64,000 nt of DNA from assembly GCF_002115755.1 (NCBI RefSeq), contig NZ_JFKA01000004.1, positions 124,001 through 188,000 of the forward strand, given 5' to 3'. The notes beneath the pieces are model-generated. The model was not told where the DNA came from and ran no database searches. It worked only from the letters and a program-made list of their open reading frames with translations. The position numbers and the translations under genes are program-made. Positions 8,640-17,931 of the stretch are shown in pieces. This DNA is from Thalassospira mesophila (GTDB lineage: Bacteria; Pseudomonadota; Alphaproteobacteria; Rhodospirillales; Thalassospiraceae). Every line of letters starts with the position of its first letter. The first letter of the stretch is position 1.

Positions 8640-8796
8640 AACTCTCGCCTTTCTCTAGCGGATGCAAGGCATTTTGCCCCAAACCGTATACATGTTTATA
8701 TATTGCCAGTTATACGATGACAATTCCAACCAAAGTTGATCAGACCAATAGAATAGGCGAGCCCCTAATAGTTTGCAAATCCCAACTGGTTCACCA

Positions 8797-8832
8797 GATG
8801 CGTTTTATTCAATCAGATGAATAAAACGCATC
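8797..8832. other. Perfect 14-bp A/T-rich hairpin
   Basis: GATGCGTTTTATTC (8797-8810) is followed by an 8-nt loop and its exact complement (8819-8832). It sits between the zeta-subunit stop codon and the upstream region of the response regulator. No U-run follows on either strand. It may be a terminator of the minus-strand gene or a protein-binding dyad. Confidence 0.6.
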
Positions 8833-8857
8833 ATCAAAATCATATTGGCACCCCGTT

Positions 8858-9172
8858 TCACAAGACTTCCGCCCGTGCTTGTGGTCGCAGTTCCTCCAGT
8901 CGGGCGGTTAATTGCGATAGCGTGATATCTATATTGTGGCGGGCGAAGTCGGCCAGCACCAGGGCGGCCACACCATTGTCACGCGGGTTGGTGACCACCG
9001 CGGTCACAATTTTGTCTGCATATTGCGCACATTTGGCCTCATCCATGCCCATTTCATGGGCGGCCCATTGCGCAAGCAATTTATACAAATGTGCTTCCAC
9101 CCGAAAATTCTGCTCCAGATCAAAGCTGTATTTGGCTTCAAATCCGCGTTCGCGGTCTGTCATCCTGCCCAT
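8858..9172 (-). CDS. DUF1476 family protein, F1FO-ATPase inhibitor zeta subunit
   Basis: A 104-aa helical soluble protein. MTDRERGFEAKYSFDLEQNF and the following EAHLYKLLAQWAAHEMG are characteristic of the alphaproteobacterial DUF1476 family. Its Paracoccus member is the zeta subunit, which blocks rotation and ATP hydrolysis by F1-ATPase. I chose the ATG at 9172 because AGGGAGG ends 5 nt before it; an upstream ATG at 9190 lacks a site. The ATP synthase genes are not nearby, which is usual for this gene. Confidence 0.9.
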   Translation of the reverse strand: MGRMTDRERGFEAKYSFDLEQNFRVEAHLYKLLAQWAAHEMGMDEAKCAQYADKIVTAVVTNPRDNGVAALVLADFARHNIDITLSQLTARLEELRPQARAEVL

Positions 9173-9316
9173 GGTAGCCTCCCTTTCCATTGTGCCTGGC
9201 GAGATATTTTGCCTTGCCTATATATCTGTGTCCGGTAACAGTCATTGTCACGCGCCGAACGTCTTTTTTTCTTTTCAATTTGACAAAAACCACACTGAAC
9301 GGCTTTGATCTGGAAC

Positions 9317-10096
9317 ATGTGTACAGTCATTATTTTACGCCGTCCCGACCATGAATGGCCGGTTTTGATCGGCGCCAATCGCGATGAAATGAAAAGCAGG
9401 CCCTGGCTGCCCCCTGCCCGCCACTGGGATGACCGCCCCGATGTGACCGCCGGGCTGGACGAACTTGGTGGTGGCACGTGGCTTGGCATTAACGAGGACG
9501 GGGTGGTTGCCGCCGTTTTAAACCGATACGGCACCCTTGGCCCGGCCGAGGATAAACGGTCACGCGGGGAGCTGCCGCTTGAAGCGCTCGACCATGCCGA
9601 TGCCATTATCGCCGCCCAGTCGCTGGCCGCCCTTGATGGTGATGCCTATCGCCCGTTTAACATGGTGATTGCCGATAACCGCGATGCCTATTGGCTGGCC
9701 AACCGCGGCAATGGCAAAATCGATATTCAGGAAATCCCCGAAGGGTTTTCCATACTGACCGCCCATGACATTAATGATAAAAAAAACAGCGAACGTGTGG
9801 CGCGCAACCTGCCACGTTTTATCAGCGCGCCCGTGCCCAACCCCGAAGCCGATGACTGGTTTGCATGGCAAGCCCTGATGGCCGACACCGGAATTTTGCC
9901 CCGCGACCCCGACCATCACGATATTCGTAGCGATGCCATGCTGGTTCGCAGTAATATCGGCTTCGAGACAGTTTGTTCGTCCCTGATCGGCTTGCCGGGC
10001 ATTCCAACAAGCGAAAATGAACTGCCCCGGCGCCCGGTCTGGTTGTTTGCCAATGGACAGCCGGACAAGACGCCGTTCCAGCCGGTTGAAATCTAG
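9317..10096 (+). CDS. NRDE-family protein (TANGO2-like)
   Basis: A 259-aa protein starting MCTVIILRRP, with the family-naming motif GANRDEM near residue 26 and GGGTWLGINEDGVVAAVLNR near 55. The Cys directly after the initiator Met and the beta-rich layout suggest an N-terminal-nucleophile hydrolase fold, which is why the ATG at 9317 is chosen over an earlier TTG at 9305. Eukaryotic TANGO2 is linked to heme or lipid handling; the bacterial role is not established. It lies 148 nt upstream of purC in the same direction with no terminator seen, so partial co-transcription is possible. Confidence 0.9.
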   Translation: MCTVIILRRPDHEWPVLIGANRDEMKSRPWLPPARHWDDRPDVTAGLDELGGGTWLGINEDGVVAAVLNRYGTLGPAEDKRSRGELPLEALDHADAIIAAQSLAALDGDAYRPFNMVIADNRDAYWLANRGNGKIDIQEIPEGFSILTAHDINDKKNSERVARNLPRFISAPVPNPEADDWFAWQALMADTGILPRDPDHHDIRSDAMLVRSNIGFETVCSSLIGLPGIPTSENELPRRPVWLFANGQPDKTPFQPVEI

Positions 10097-10243
10097 AAGC
10101 GATCATTGCAGAATTCGATTATCAAACCTGCGTAAATAGACCTTACGCGACAATTGAGTTTCCGGGCCAGCACTGCTATAGGAAGGGCGTTTCCAGGGTG
10201 CATGGGCCAGCCCCAACTGCCAAAATGTGAAAGATCCCGCCAG

Positions 10244-11008
10244 ATGTCGAGAAAACGACCGATTTACGAAGGTAAAGCCAAGGTTTTGTACGAAGGCACA
10301 GAACCGGGCACGATCATCCAGTATTTCAAGGATGATGCCACCGCGTTCAATGCCCAGAAGCGCGGCACCATTGCCGGCAAGGGCGTTCTGAACAACATGA
10401 TTACCGAATTCGTGATGCTTCGTCTGGCCGAAATCGGGATTCCGACGCACTTCATGCGCCGTCTTAACATGCGCGAACAGCTGGTTCGTAAAGTCGAGAT
10501 CGTGCCGATTGAAGTTGTGGTCCGCAACATTTGTGCCGGTTCGATGGCCAAACGTCTGGGCCTTGAAGAAGGCATGAAACTGCCCCGTCCGATTGTCGAA
10601 TTTTATTATAAAGACGACGATCTCGGCGACCCGATGGTGTCGGACGAACATGTGCTTGCCCTGGGCTGGGCAACCCCTGAAGAACTCGAAGAAATTGTCG
10701 GTTATTCGCTGCGAATCAATGACTATCTGTGTGGTCTGATGCGCGGCATCGGCATTAAACTGGTTGATTTCAAACTGGAATTTGGCCGGATTTTCGACAA
10801 CGAGTTTTCACAGCTGGTTCTGGCTGACGAATTCAGCCCCGACAATTGCCGCCTGTGGGATGCCATCACCAACGAAAAGATGGACAAGGATCGCTTCCGC
10901 CGCGATCTCGGTGGTGTCGAGGAAGCCTATCAGGAAGTGGCGCGCCGCCTTGGTGTCCTGCCTGAATCGGCCGAAATAGAGTCGCTGAACAAAGACGCGA
11001 CGACCTAA
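10244..11008 (+). CDS. purC: Phosphoribosylaminoimidazole-succinocarboxamide (SAICAR) synthase
   Basis: A 254-aa enzyme of de novo purine synthesis that ligates CAIR and aspartate with ATP to give SAICAR. Diagnostic stretches are [14 protein letters not shown] at the N-terminus, [13 protein letters not shown] in the middle and [10 protein letters not shown] near residue 170. The ATG at 10244 gives the usual family length. An upstream start at 10154 would add a 30-residue tail without family resemblance. A GC-rich hairpin with a T-run follows immediately, so purC and purSQL may be separate transcription units, although all run in the same direction. Confidence 0.97.
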   Translation: MSRKRPIYEGKAKVLYEGTEPGTIIQYFKDDATAFNAQKRGTIAGKGVLNNMITEFVMLRLAEIGIPTHFMRRLNMREQLVRKVEIVPIEVVVRNICAGSMAKRLGLEEGMKLPRPIVEFYYKDDDLGDPMVSDEHVLALGWATPEELEEIVGYSLRINDYLCGLMRGIGIKLVDFKLEFGRIFDNEFSQLVLADEFSPDNCRLWDAITNEKMDKDRFRRDLGGVEEAYQEVARRLGVLPESAEIESLNKDATT

Positions 11009-11013
11009 GAATC

Positions 11014-11039
11014 AGGGCCGCGCTTGCGCGGCCCTTTTA
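11014..11039 (+). terminator. Intrinsic terminator or attenuator between purC and purS
   Basis: GGGCCGC (11015-11021) pairs with GCGGCCC (11028-11034) and is followed by TTTTAT. The stem is short and GC-rich with a U-run, in the 120-nt purC-purS gap. Confidence 0.8.
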
Positions 11040-11128
11040 TATTGGCGCCGGCTCGGTGGTACGACCGGCATTGTCTGCTTTAATTGACGATCGCCTCTGG
11101 CGACTGTGAACCAACCAAGGAGCTTCTC

Positions 11129-11371
11129 GTGAAAGCACGCGTTCATGTCACCCTGAAGAACGGTGTCCTCGACCCGCAGGGCAAGGCAGTTCATCACGCC
11201 TTGCAAGGTCTGGGATTTGCTGGTGTCGAAGATGTCCGCCAGGGCAAATTCATTGAACTTGAACTTGACGGTACCGATGTGGAAAAAGCCCGCAACGACG
11301 TTACCGAAATGTGCGAAAAGCTGCTCGCCAATACGGTGATCGAAAACTACGACATCGACATCGTCGCTTGA
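11129..11371 (+). CDS. purS: Phosphoribosylformylglycinamidine synthase, PurS subunit
   Basis: An 80-aa protein that bridges PurQ and the short PurL in the three-component FGAM synthetase. VHVTLKNGVLDPQGKAVHHA and the GFAGVEDVRQGKFIELEL strand-helix pattern are typical of PurS. The start is a GTG at 11129 preceded by AAGGAG (11117-11122). A longer frame from 11084 has no ribosome binding site and lacks family resemblance. The purQ and purL genes follow directly. Confidence 0.95.
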   Translation: MKARVHVTLKNGVLDPQGKAVHHALQGLGFAGVEDVRQGKFIELELDGTDVEKARNDVTEMCEKLLANTVIENYDIDIVA

Positions 11372-11434
11372 TCCGGACGCGGGCCCGGCGGTGAAACGCC
11401 CCAAAGCCCGCCCGCCTAAACGGGAGATTGGCCA

Positions 11435-12124
11435 GTGAAAGCTGCAGTTATCGTATTCCCCGGTTCGAATTGTGACCGGGATGTCCAGGTCGCCCTTCAA
11501 AACCGGATGGGCACCGCACCGCATATGGTGTGGCATCGGGAAACCACCCTTCCCAAAACCGATCTGATCGTCCTGCCGGGCGGTTTTTCCTATGGCGACT
11601 ATTTGCGTTGTGGTGCCATGGCGGCCAACAGCCCGATCATGCGCGCCGTTATTGCCGCCGCACAGGCAGGCACCCCGGTTTTAGGCATTTGCAACGGCTT
11701 TCAGATTTTGATCGAGGCCGGGCTTCTGCCCGGTGCCTTGATGCGCAATCGCAATCTGAAATTCATCTGCAAGGATGTTCATTTGCGGGTTGAAACCACC
11801 GACAGCATCTTTACCAACCGCTTTAATAACGGTGAAATTATCAAAATTCCGGTCGCCCATCACGATGGCAATTATTTTGCCGATGATGAAACCGTTAAAC
11901 GCCTGAAAGGCGAAGGGCAGATTGTCCTGCGCTATTGCGATAACGAAGGCGAGACCACCGATGTTGCCAATATCAACGGGTCGGCATCGAATATCGCCGG
12001 GATCATTAATGAAGAACGCCGTATTTTTGGTCTGATGCCGCACCCCGAACGTGTCATTGAACCGCTGCATCGCGGCACGCATGGTGCGATGATATTTGAT
12101 TCGCTGATGGAGGCGCTGGCATGA
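11435..12124 (+). CDS. purQ: Phosphoribosylformylglycinamidine synthase, PurQ glutaminase subunit
   Basis: A 229-aa class I glutamine amidotransferase that supplies ammonia to PurL. The nucleophile is in VLGICNGFQ (Cys at about 86), and the catalytic His-Glu pair is in [11 protein letters not shown] near residue 200. FPGSNCDRD at the N-terminus is the PurQ hallmark. It begins with GTG (11435) after CGGGAG, and its TGA overlaps the purL ATG by 4 nt, which gives equal expression of the two subunits. Confidence 0.97.
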   Translation: MKAAVIVFPGSNCDRDVQVALQNRMGTAPHMVWHRETTLPKTDLIVLPGGFSYGDYLRCGAMAANSPIMRAVIAAAQAGTPVLGICNGFQILIEAGLLPGALMRNRNLKFICKDVHLRVETTDSIFTNRFNNGEIIKIPVAHHDGNYFADDETVKRLKGEGQIVLRYCDNEGETTDVANINGSASNIAGIINEERRIFGLMPHPERVIEPLHRGTHGAMIFDSLMEALA

Positions 12125-14313
12125 GCGAGATCACCCCGGACGTTATCAAAAGCCACGGTCTGACCGATGACGAATACAAACTTGTTCTCGACATCATGGG
12201 GCGCGAGCCGAACCTGACGGAACTTGGCATATTCTCGGTCATGTGGTCCGAGCATTGCTCGTACAAATCATCGAAAAAATGGCTTAAAACCCTGCCGACC
12301 AAGGCCCCCTGGGTTATTCAGGGCCCCGGCGAAAATGCCGGTGTGATTGACATTGGCGACGGCCAGGCAGCCATTTTTAAAATGGAAAGCCACAACCACC
12401 CGTCCTTTATCGAACCCTACCAGGGTGCAGCCACCGGTGTTGGCGGTATCATGCGTGATGTGTTCACCATGGGCGCCCGCCCGATTGCCAACCTTAATGC
12501 CTTGCGTTTTGGTGCGCCCGAACATCCCAAAACCCGCCATCTTCTGTCTGGCGTGGTCGAAGGCATTGGCGGTTATGGCAACTGCATGGGTGTGCCGACC
12601 GTGGGCGGTGAAACCAACTTCCATCCGTCCTATAACGGCAATATTCTGGTCAATGCCATGACCGTTGGTCTGGCCGATACCAACAATATTTTCTATTCGG
12701 CTGCCGCGGGCATTGGCAACCCGGTGGTTTATGTCGGCTCGAAAACCGGGCGCGACGGCATTCACGGGGCCACCATGGCCTCGGCTGAATTTGACGATGC
12801 CTCGGCCGATAAACGCCCGACCGTTCAGGTTGGCGACCCGTTTACCGAAAAACTGTTGCTTGAAGCCTGCCTTGAACTGATGGCAACCGACATGATCGTC
12901 GCCATTCAGGACATGGGGGCCGCTGGTCTGACCTCGTCTTCGTTTGAAATGGCGTCCAAGGGCGGTGTTGGTGTCGAGCTGTGGCTTGATAAAGTCCCGA
13001 TGCGCGAAGAAGGCATGACCCCCTACGAACTGATGTTGTCAGAATCGCAGGAACGCATGCTGATGGTGCTTAAACCCGGTTGCGAAGAAGCCGCCAAGGC
13101 CATTTTCGACAAGTGGGAACTCGACTTTGCCGTGATTGGCAAACTGACCGACAGCAAACGCATGACCCTGATGTGGCATGGCGATGTTGCCGGTGACCTG
13201 CCGATTGATCCGCTGGCCGAAGCCTCGCCGGAATATGACCGCCCGTGGGAAGAAACCCCCAAGCAGGACCGTATTTCAGCCGACAGCATCGAACAAAAGA
13301 TGCCGCACAGCGAAGCCCTGAAAACCCTGATGGGGTCGGCCGATTTGTCGTCGCGGCGCTGGATCTGGGAACAGTATGACCACATGGTGATGGCCGATAC
13401 GGTTGTGCGCCCCGGTGGTGATGCCGCTGTTGTCCGTGTTCACGACACCCGCAAGGGCCTGGCCGTGACCACCGACTGCACCCCGCGCTATGTTAAAGCA
13501 GACCCGGTTCAGGGTGGTATGCAGGCCGTTGCCGAAGCCTACCGTAACCTGACCGCCGTTGGCGCAACCCCGCTTGCCATTACCGACAATATGAACTTTG
13601 GCAACCCGGAACGCCCGCGCATTATGGGGCAGTTTGTCGGGGCCTGTAAGGGCATTGCCGAAGCCTGCATCGCACTGGATTTCCCGGTGGTTTCGGGCAA
13701 TGTGTCGCTTTATAACGAAACCAACGGCGAAGGCATTTTGCCAACGCCTGCCATTGGCGGCGTAGGTATGCTTCCCGATGTTGGCCGCATGGCCACCATC
13801 GCGCTGAAACGCAAGGATTCGGTACTGGTCATGCTGGGTTCGCCCACGGGTGAACTGGGCCAGTCGGTATATCTTAAAAACATCGAATGCCGCGAAGAAG
13901 GCGCACCGCCCCCCGTTGATCTGAATTCGGAAAAACGGGTTGGGACGCTGGTTCGTGGCCTGATCAATGCCAATGTTGTGCGGACCTGCCACGATATTTC
14001 CGATGGTGGCCTGTTGGTTGCCGTTGCTGAAATGTGCCTGGCGGGCAATATCGGTGCCGATTTGCACATGCCCGAAAGCGGCAGTGAAATTGCGTGGCTG
14101 TTTGGCGAAGACCAGGGCCGCTACATTGTCGCCACCCGCGACCCCGACAGCGTGACCAACGCAGCCGCCAATGCCAATGTTCACGCTGTGATTATCGGCA
14201 ATGCCGGGGGCACCGCCATCACCATCGAAGGCGAAGACCCGCTGGAGTTAGACGAGTTGCGTAAAGCCCACGAAGGCTGGATGCCCAACTATATGGCGGC
14301 CCCGCTTAACTAG
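12121..14313 (+). CDS. purL: Phosphoribosylformylglycinamidine synthase, PurL subunit (short form)
   Basis: A 730-aa synthetase subunit that converts FGAR, ATP and ammonia to FGAM. Its length matches the small PurL that depends on PurS and PurQ, not the ~1300-aa single-chain enzyme. Family stretches include [13 protein letters not shown] near residue 40, KMESHNHPS near 90, [11 protein letters not shown] near 157 and [17 protein letters not shown] near 518. The start overlaps purQ (ATGA). A strong terminator follows the stop codon. Confidence 0.97.
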   Translation: MSEITPDVIKSHGLTDDEYKLVLDIMGREPNLTELGIFSVMWSEHCSYKSSKKWLKTLPTKAPWVIQGPGENAGVIDIGDGQAAIFKMESHNHPSFIEPYQGAATGVGGIMRDVFTMGARPIANLNALRFGAPEHPKTRHLLSGVVEGIGGYGNCMGVPTVGGETNFHPSYNGNILVNAMTVGLADTNNIFYSAAAGIGNPVVYVGSKTGRDGIHGATMASAEFDDASADKRPTVQVGDPFTEKLLLEACLELMATDMIVAIQDMGAAGLTSSSFEMASKGGVGVELWLDKVPMREEGMTPYELMLSESQERMLMVLKPGCEEAAKAIFDKWELDFAVIGKLTDSKRMTLMWHGDVAGDLPIDPLAEASPEYDRPWEETPKQDRISADSIEQKMPHSEALKTLMGSADLSSRRWIWEQYDHMVMADTVVRPGGDAAVVRVHDTRKGLAVTTDCTPRYVKADPVQGGMQAVAEAYRNLTAVGATPLAITDNMNFGNPERPRIMGQFVGACKGIAEACIALDFPVVSGNVSLYNETNGEGILPTPAIGGVGMLPDVGRMATIALKRKDSVLVMLGSPTGELGQSVYLKNIECREEGAPPPVDLNSEKRVGTLVRGLINANVVRTCHDISDGGLLVAVAEMCLAGNIGADLHMPESGSEIAWLFGEDQGRYIVATRDPDSVTNAAANANVHAVIIGNAGGTAITIEGEDPLELDELRKAHEGWMPNYMAAPLN

Positions 14314-14333
14314 GGTCGGCACACACCAAACTA

Positions 14334-14374
14334 AAACCCGCCGGGTTGTTTTATGACCGCCCGGCGGGTTTTTC
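14334..14374 (+). terminator. Intrinsic terminator of purSQL
   Basis: AACCCGCCGGG (14335-14345) pairs with CCCGGCGGGTT (14360-14370), followed by TTTTC. Confidence 0.9.
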
Positions 14375-14483
14375 ATTGAGACCAATTATCGTTCATGGCT
14401 TATGATGATTTCCGGCTGCTTGTTTTTGTCCTGGGCATGAAGACCCGCACAACATGACAAACAAGCGTGGGGGAATTGTGTTT

Positions 14484-15272
14484 ATGCGTGCATGTACCAG
14501 GCGTGTCACATGGCCAGCTAGCGTGTTGTGTTTGCTGATGGCTGCGTTTTTTTTGTGCCTGGTGCCCGATCGCGCCGGGGCGGAAACCGTTTATGTCGAT
14601 GATGCCAACCCGCCTTTCATGTATGGCAAACATGGGCGGGCACTGGGGATTTATCCCGATCTGGTGCGCGAAATATATCATCGTGCCAATTTGCCGGTCA
14701 CGGTAAGTGCCGTTCCCTGGAAACGCGCCCTGGATGATGCCGCCAACGGCATGAACAGCATTGCCGGGGTGTATCAAACACCGGCACGGCGCGACACATT
14801 TGCCTTCACCCATCTGATTTATGTTGAAGACCTGATGGTCTATCAAAAGCTCGACCATCCTGTTTCCCTGAACTCGATTGATGATTTAAACGGCCATACC
14901 ATCGGCACGGTGCGCGGCTGGAATTATGGCCAGTTGTTTAACCAGCATCGCAAACAGGGCCGTTTTGCCATTTCAGAGGCCGCAAGCGACCGGCAAAACA
15001 TGCAAATGCTGGCAATGGGCCGGGTCGACATGGTGATTGCCATTCGCGAAGCAGGCAATGAAACCCTGCGCAGGCTTGGGCTTGACGACGTGATCAAGGC
15101 ATCACAACAGCCGCTGTTTTCCTATCCCACCTTTATTGCCGTCAATCGCAAAGCCACGACAGCAACCCTGATCCCGGTTTTAAATCAGGCCATTCTCGAC
15201 ATGCGCAAGGATGGCACATGGACACGGATCGTAAATGAAGCCCTGAACCACCCTGTCCTTCAATCCGATTAA
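14484..15272 (+). CDS. Periplasmic solute-binding protein, family 3-like
   Basis: A protein of about 262 aa with an N-terminal signal peptide: MRACTRR, a hydrophobic core, then a likely cut after DRAGA before ETVYVDD. The mature part resembles family 3 (amino-acid type) binding proteins: PPFMYGKHGRALGIYPDLVREI near the N-terminus, DDLNGHTIGTVRGWNYG in the second lobe and the C-terminal MRKDGTWTRIVNEAL. The start is uncertain. A GTG at 14478 and an ATG at 14454 are in frame, with GGGGG at 14468-14472 better placed for 14478/14484. No ABC permease or ATPase is adjacent, so it may be a sensor or an orphan binding protein. Confidence 0.8.
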   Translation: MRACTRRVTWPASVLCLLMAAFFLCLVPDRAGAETVYVDDANPPFMYGKHGRALGIYPDLVREIYHRANLPVTVSAVPWKRALDDAANGMNSIAGVYQTPARRDTFAFTHLIYVEDLMVYQKLDHPVSLNSIDDLNGHTIGTVRGWNYGQLFNQHRKQGRFAISEAASDRQNMQMLAMGRVDMVIAIREAGNETLRRLGLDDVIKASQQPLFSYPTFIAVNRKATTATLIPVLNQAILDMRKDGTWTRIVNEALNHPVLQSD

Positions 15273-15300
15273 AAAATGCGGATCGGGGACAGAAGCAGAC

Positions 15301-15343
15301 AAAACAGAGCCGGTCAGGGTGACTGACCGGCTCTGTTTTTCAT
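15301..15343. terminator. Bidirectional intrinsic terminator
   Basis: A 17-bp inverted repeat, 15301-15317 with 15323-15339 (core CAGAGCCGGTCA), with an A-run before and a T-run after. It lies between the convergent binding-protein and Mrp genes. Confidence 0.9.
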
Positions 15344-15416
15344 CATATCGCAATATCGCCCTTGTATTCGCCCGACACTTATACATAGCGTACCCGGCGT
15401 CAAACGACGCGAAATC

Positions 15417-16646
15417 TCAACGAAACGAGATTTTCGGAAACAGGCTTTTTTTCGGTTTGGCTTTCGGGCCAACCCGTTCATCAATGGCTGCCGCAATCTG
15501 GCGGGCAATATTGGCATAGGCTTGCGAATGTGCCCCGTCCGGGTCGGTTTCGATAATCGGCTTGCCTTCATCCGCCCCCAGGCGAATTTTAAGGTCGAGC
15601 GGGATTTCACCCAAAAATGGCACGCCCAGTTCATCGGCTGCCTTGTGCGCGCCGCCATGGTCAAACACATGGTCGACATGCCCGCAATTGGGGCACTGAT
15701 AATAGCTCATATTTTCGATCAGGCCGAAAATTGGCACATTGACCTTGCGAAACATGTTCAGGCCCTTGCGCGCATCAAGCAAGGCAATGTCTTGCGGGGT
15801 GGATACAATCACCGCCCCGGTCACGGGCACACGTTGCGCCATGGAAAGCTGAATGTCCCCGGTGCCCGGCGGCATATCGACCACCAGAACGTCAAGCTCG
15901 CCCCAGTCGGTATCGCGCAGCAGTTGTTCAAGCGCGCCCATCGCCATTGGGCCGCGCCAGATTACCGGCTGTTCTTCGTCAATCATGAAACCGATCGACA
16001 TGATTTTCACCCCAAAGGCCGAAGGCGGCGTGATTTTGCCTTCCTTATTGGAATGGGTCGGCTTGGCGGTGCGAAGCCCCATCATGCGCGGCAGGGACGG
16101 GCCATAAATATCGGCATCTAACAACCCGACCGACAGCCCCTGACGGGCCAGCGACAAGGCCAGGTTAACAGCGGTTGTCGATTTGCCAACGCCGCCCTTG
16201 CCCGATGCCACCGTAATGACGGAGCGGATCGCCCCCAGATCGAGCGGGCGTTGCCCGCTCCCCGGTGTGGCTGCCGGTCGCGTGCCGACACCCGCGGATG
16301 CGGGCTTATGGGCATGGTCATGGCCGTGTGAGTGGCCATGTGAATGTCCGCTATCGGGTTGCGACGCGGGCTGCTGTGGTGCTTTTGCACCGCCACTGCG
16401 CTCGGCAGTCAGGGCGACACGGGCTGTTGTGACCCCGTTCACACTATTTACTGCGCGCTCGGCCGTTTGGCGCAAATCTTCCAGTGACGGGCCGCGTTCG
16501 GGATCGACACCAATCATAACAGTGACATTTTCACCATTTATATCAATGCCTTGTATCATATTTTTATCAACAATACTTTTGCCATCGATCGGGTCGGTAA
16601 CACCGTTTAAGGCAGCAAGTATTGTTTCGCGAGTGGGGGAAGTCAT
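15417..16646 (-). CDS. apbC: Mrp/ApbC/NBP35-family iron-sulfur cluster carrier ATPase
   Basis: A 409-aa P-loop NTPase that holds and transfers Fe-S clusters to apoproteins. Residues 1-85 form an MIP18/DUF59 domain. A linker follows with the histidine-rich run HSHGHSHGHDHAH (101-113). The ATPase starts near 140 with the deviant Walker A SGKGGVGKST (148-157). The bridging cysteine pair CPNC is at 318-321 within ENMSYYQCPNCGHVDHVF. The His-rich linker is not needed for the family fold and could bind metal. Monocistronic, divergent from hflK. Confidence 0.93.
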   Translation of the reverse strand: MTSPTRETILAALNGVTDPIDGKSIVDKNMIQGIDINGENVTVMIGVDPERGPSLEDLRQTAERAVNSVNGVTTARVALTAERSGGAKAPQQPASQPDSGHSHGHSHGHDHAHKPASAGVGTRPAATPGSGQRPLDLGAIRSVITVASGKGGVGKSTTAVNLALSLARQGLSVGLLDADIYGPSLPRMMGLRTAKPTHSNKEGKITPPSAFGVKIMSIGFMIDEEQPVIWRGPMAMGALEQLLRDTDWGELDVLVVDMPPGTGDIQLSMAQRVPVTGAVIVSTPQDIALLDARKGLNMFRKVNVPIFGLIENMSYYQCPNCGHVDHVFDHGGAHKAADELGVPFLGEIPLDLKIRLGADEGKPIIETDPDGAHSQAYANIARQIAAAIDERVGPKAKPKKSLFPKISFR

Positions 16647-16794
16647 GTTGCGGTCTCCGATTTTTGGCTTATGTCCTTGAACAGTTAGGGCATATGGGTG
16701 CCTATCGTTGTTTTGCGCGGCTAGCTGTCATATAAGGCGGAAGAGCCAGGTAATCAAAGACAAACACCGAACGGCAAGGAGGGGAAGACACTCG

Positions 16795-17931
16795 ATGCCA
16801 TGGAATTCGCAAGGGGGCGGTGGCCCCTGGGGTAATGGCGGCGGCAATAATGGCGGCCAGAACCCATGGGGAAAACGTCCTTCAGGCGGGAACGGCGGCG
16901 GCGGAACGCCCCCCGATCTAGATGAAATGATTCGCAAGGGCCAGGAACGCCTTAAACGGCTGTTTCCTGGTGGTGGTGGCGGCTTTAAGGGCATTGTCCT
17001 TATCGGTCTGGCCATTGTCGGCATTTGGTTGCTGACAGGGTTTTACCGCGTTCAGCCAGGTGAACAGGGTGTTACCCTGTTGTTTGGCAAATGGGTCGGC
17101 ACAACGGGACCGGGTTTGAATTATTTTCTGCCAGCGCCAATTGGCGAGGTCATCACTCCGAACGTAGAACGCACCAATCAGATCGAAGTTGGCTATCGCG
17201 GATCCGGCATGGGGGAAAGTTCCACCCGTGACGTTCCCGAAGAAAGCCTGATGCTGACCGGTGACCAGAACATTATTGATATTGATTATGTGGTTCAGTG
17301 GCGCATCCGCGACGCTGGTGCTTATCTTTTCAATATTCGTGACCCGGAAACCACCATCAAGCTGGCATCTGAAAGTGCCATTCGCGAAGTGGTTGGTAAA
17401 ACCGATCTGGAAGCCGCATTAACCGTTGGCCGTGTTGAAGTTGAAGAGCAGACACGGACATTGCTGCAAAGCATTATGGATGGCTACAAATCCGGGATTT
17501 TCATTTCCGAAGTGAAAATGCAGAAGGTAGACCCGCCCAAAGAAGTTATCGACTCGTTTAACGACGTTCAGCGGGCCCGTCAGGACCGTGACCGTTCGCG
17601 CAACGAGGCCCTTGCCTATCGTAACGACATCATCCCGCGCGCCAAGGGTAATGCCGAGCGCATGATCATGGAAGCCCGTGCCTACAAGGATCGGGTTGTG
17701 AAGGATGCGCAAGGTGAAGCATCGCGTTTTGACTCGGTCTACAATTCCTATCTGACCGCCAAAGACGTGACCAAGCGCCGCCTGTATCTTGAAACCATGC
17801 AGGAAGTGCTGCAAAGCTCGACCAAGGTTATTCTGGACCAGAAAGACGGCGGCAACGGCGTCGTGCCTTACCTGCCGCTACCTGAAATCCAGAAGAACAC
17901 CGCCAGCCAGAATTCGGGAGGCGACAAATAA
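16795..17931 (+). CDS. hflK: FtsH protease modulator HflK
   Basis: A 378-aa SPFH/prohibitin-family membrane protein. With HflC it forms a periplasmic cage around the FtsH protease and tunes its activity. The N-terminus is cytoplasmic and glycine-rich (GGGGPWGNGGGNNGG), with one membrane segment at about 65-85 (GIVLIGLAIVGIWLLTGFY) followed by the band-7 domain (about 85-300). The ATG at 16795 gives the standard MPWNSQGGG start and follows AAGGAGGGG, though at a long 12-nt spacing. An earlier frame start at 16708 would add an unrelated tail. The stop codon overlaps the hflC start (TAATG). Confidence 0.96.
   Translation: MPWNSQGGGGPWGNGGGNNGGQNPWGKRPSGGNGGGGTPPDLDEMIRKGQERLKRLFPGGGGGFKGIVLIGLAIVGIWLLTGFYRVQPGEQGVTLLFGKWVGTTGPGLNYFLPAPIGEVITPNVERTNQIEVGYRGSGMGESSTRDVPEESLMLTGDQNIIDIDYVVQWRIRDAGAYLFNIRDPETTIKLASESAIREVVGKTDLEAALTVGRVEVEEQTRTLLQSIMDGYKSGIFISEVKMQKVDPPKEVIDSFNDVQRARQDRDRSRNEALAYRNDIIPRAKGNAERMIMEARAYKDRVVKDAQGEASRFDSVYNSYLTAKDVTKRRLYLETMQEVLQSSTKVILDQKDGGNGVVPYLPLPEIQKNTASQNSGGDK

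Noticed and set aside
13276-14184. 302-codon minus-strand frame
   Set aside because: Antisense shadow within purL.
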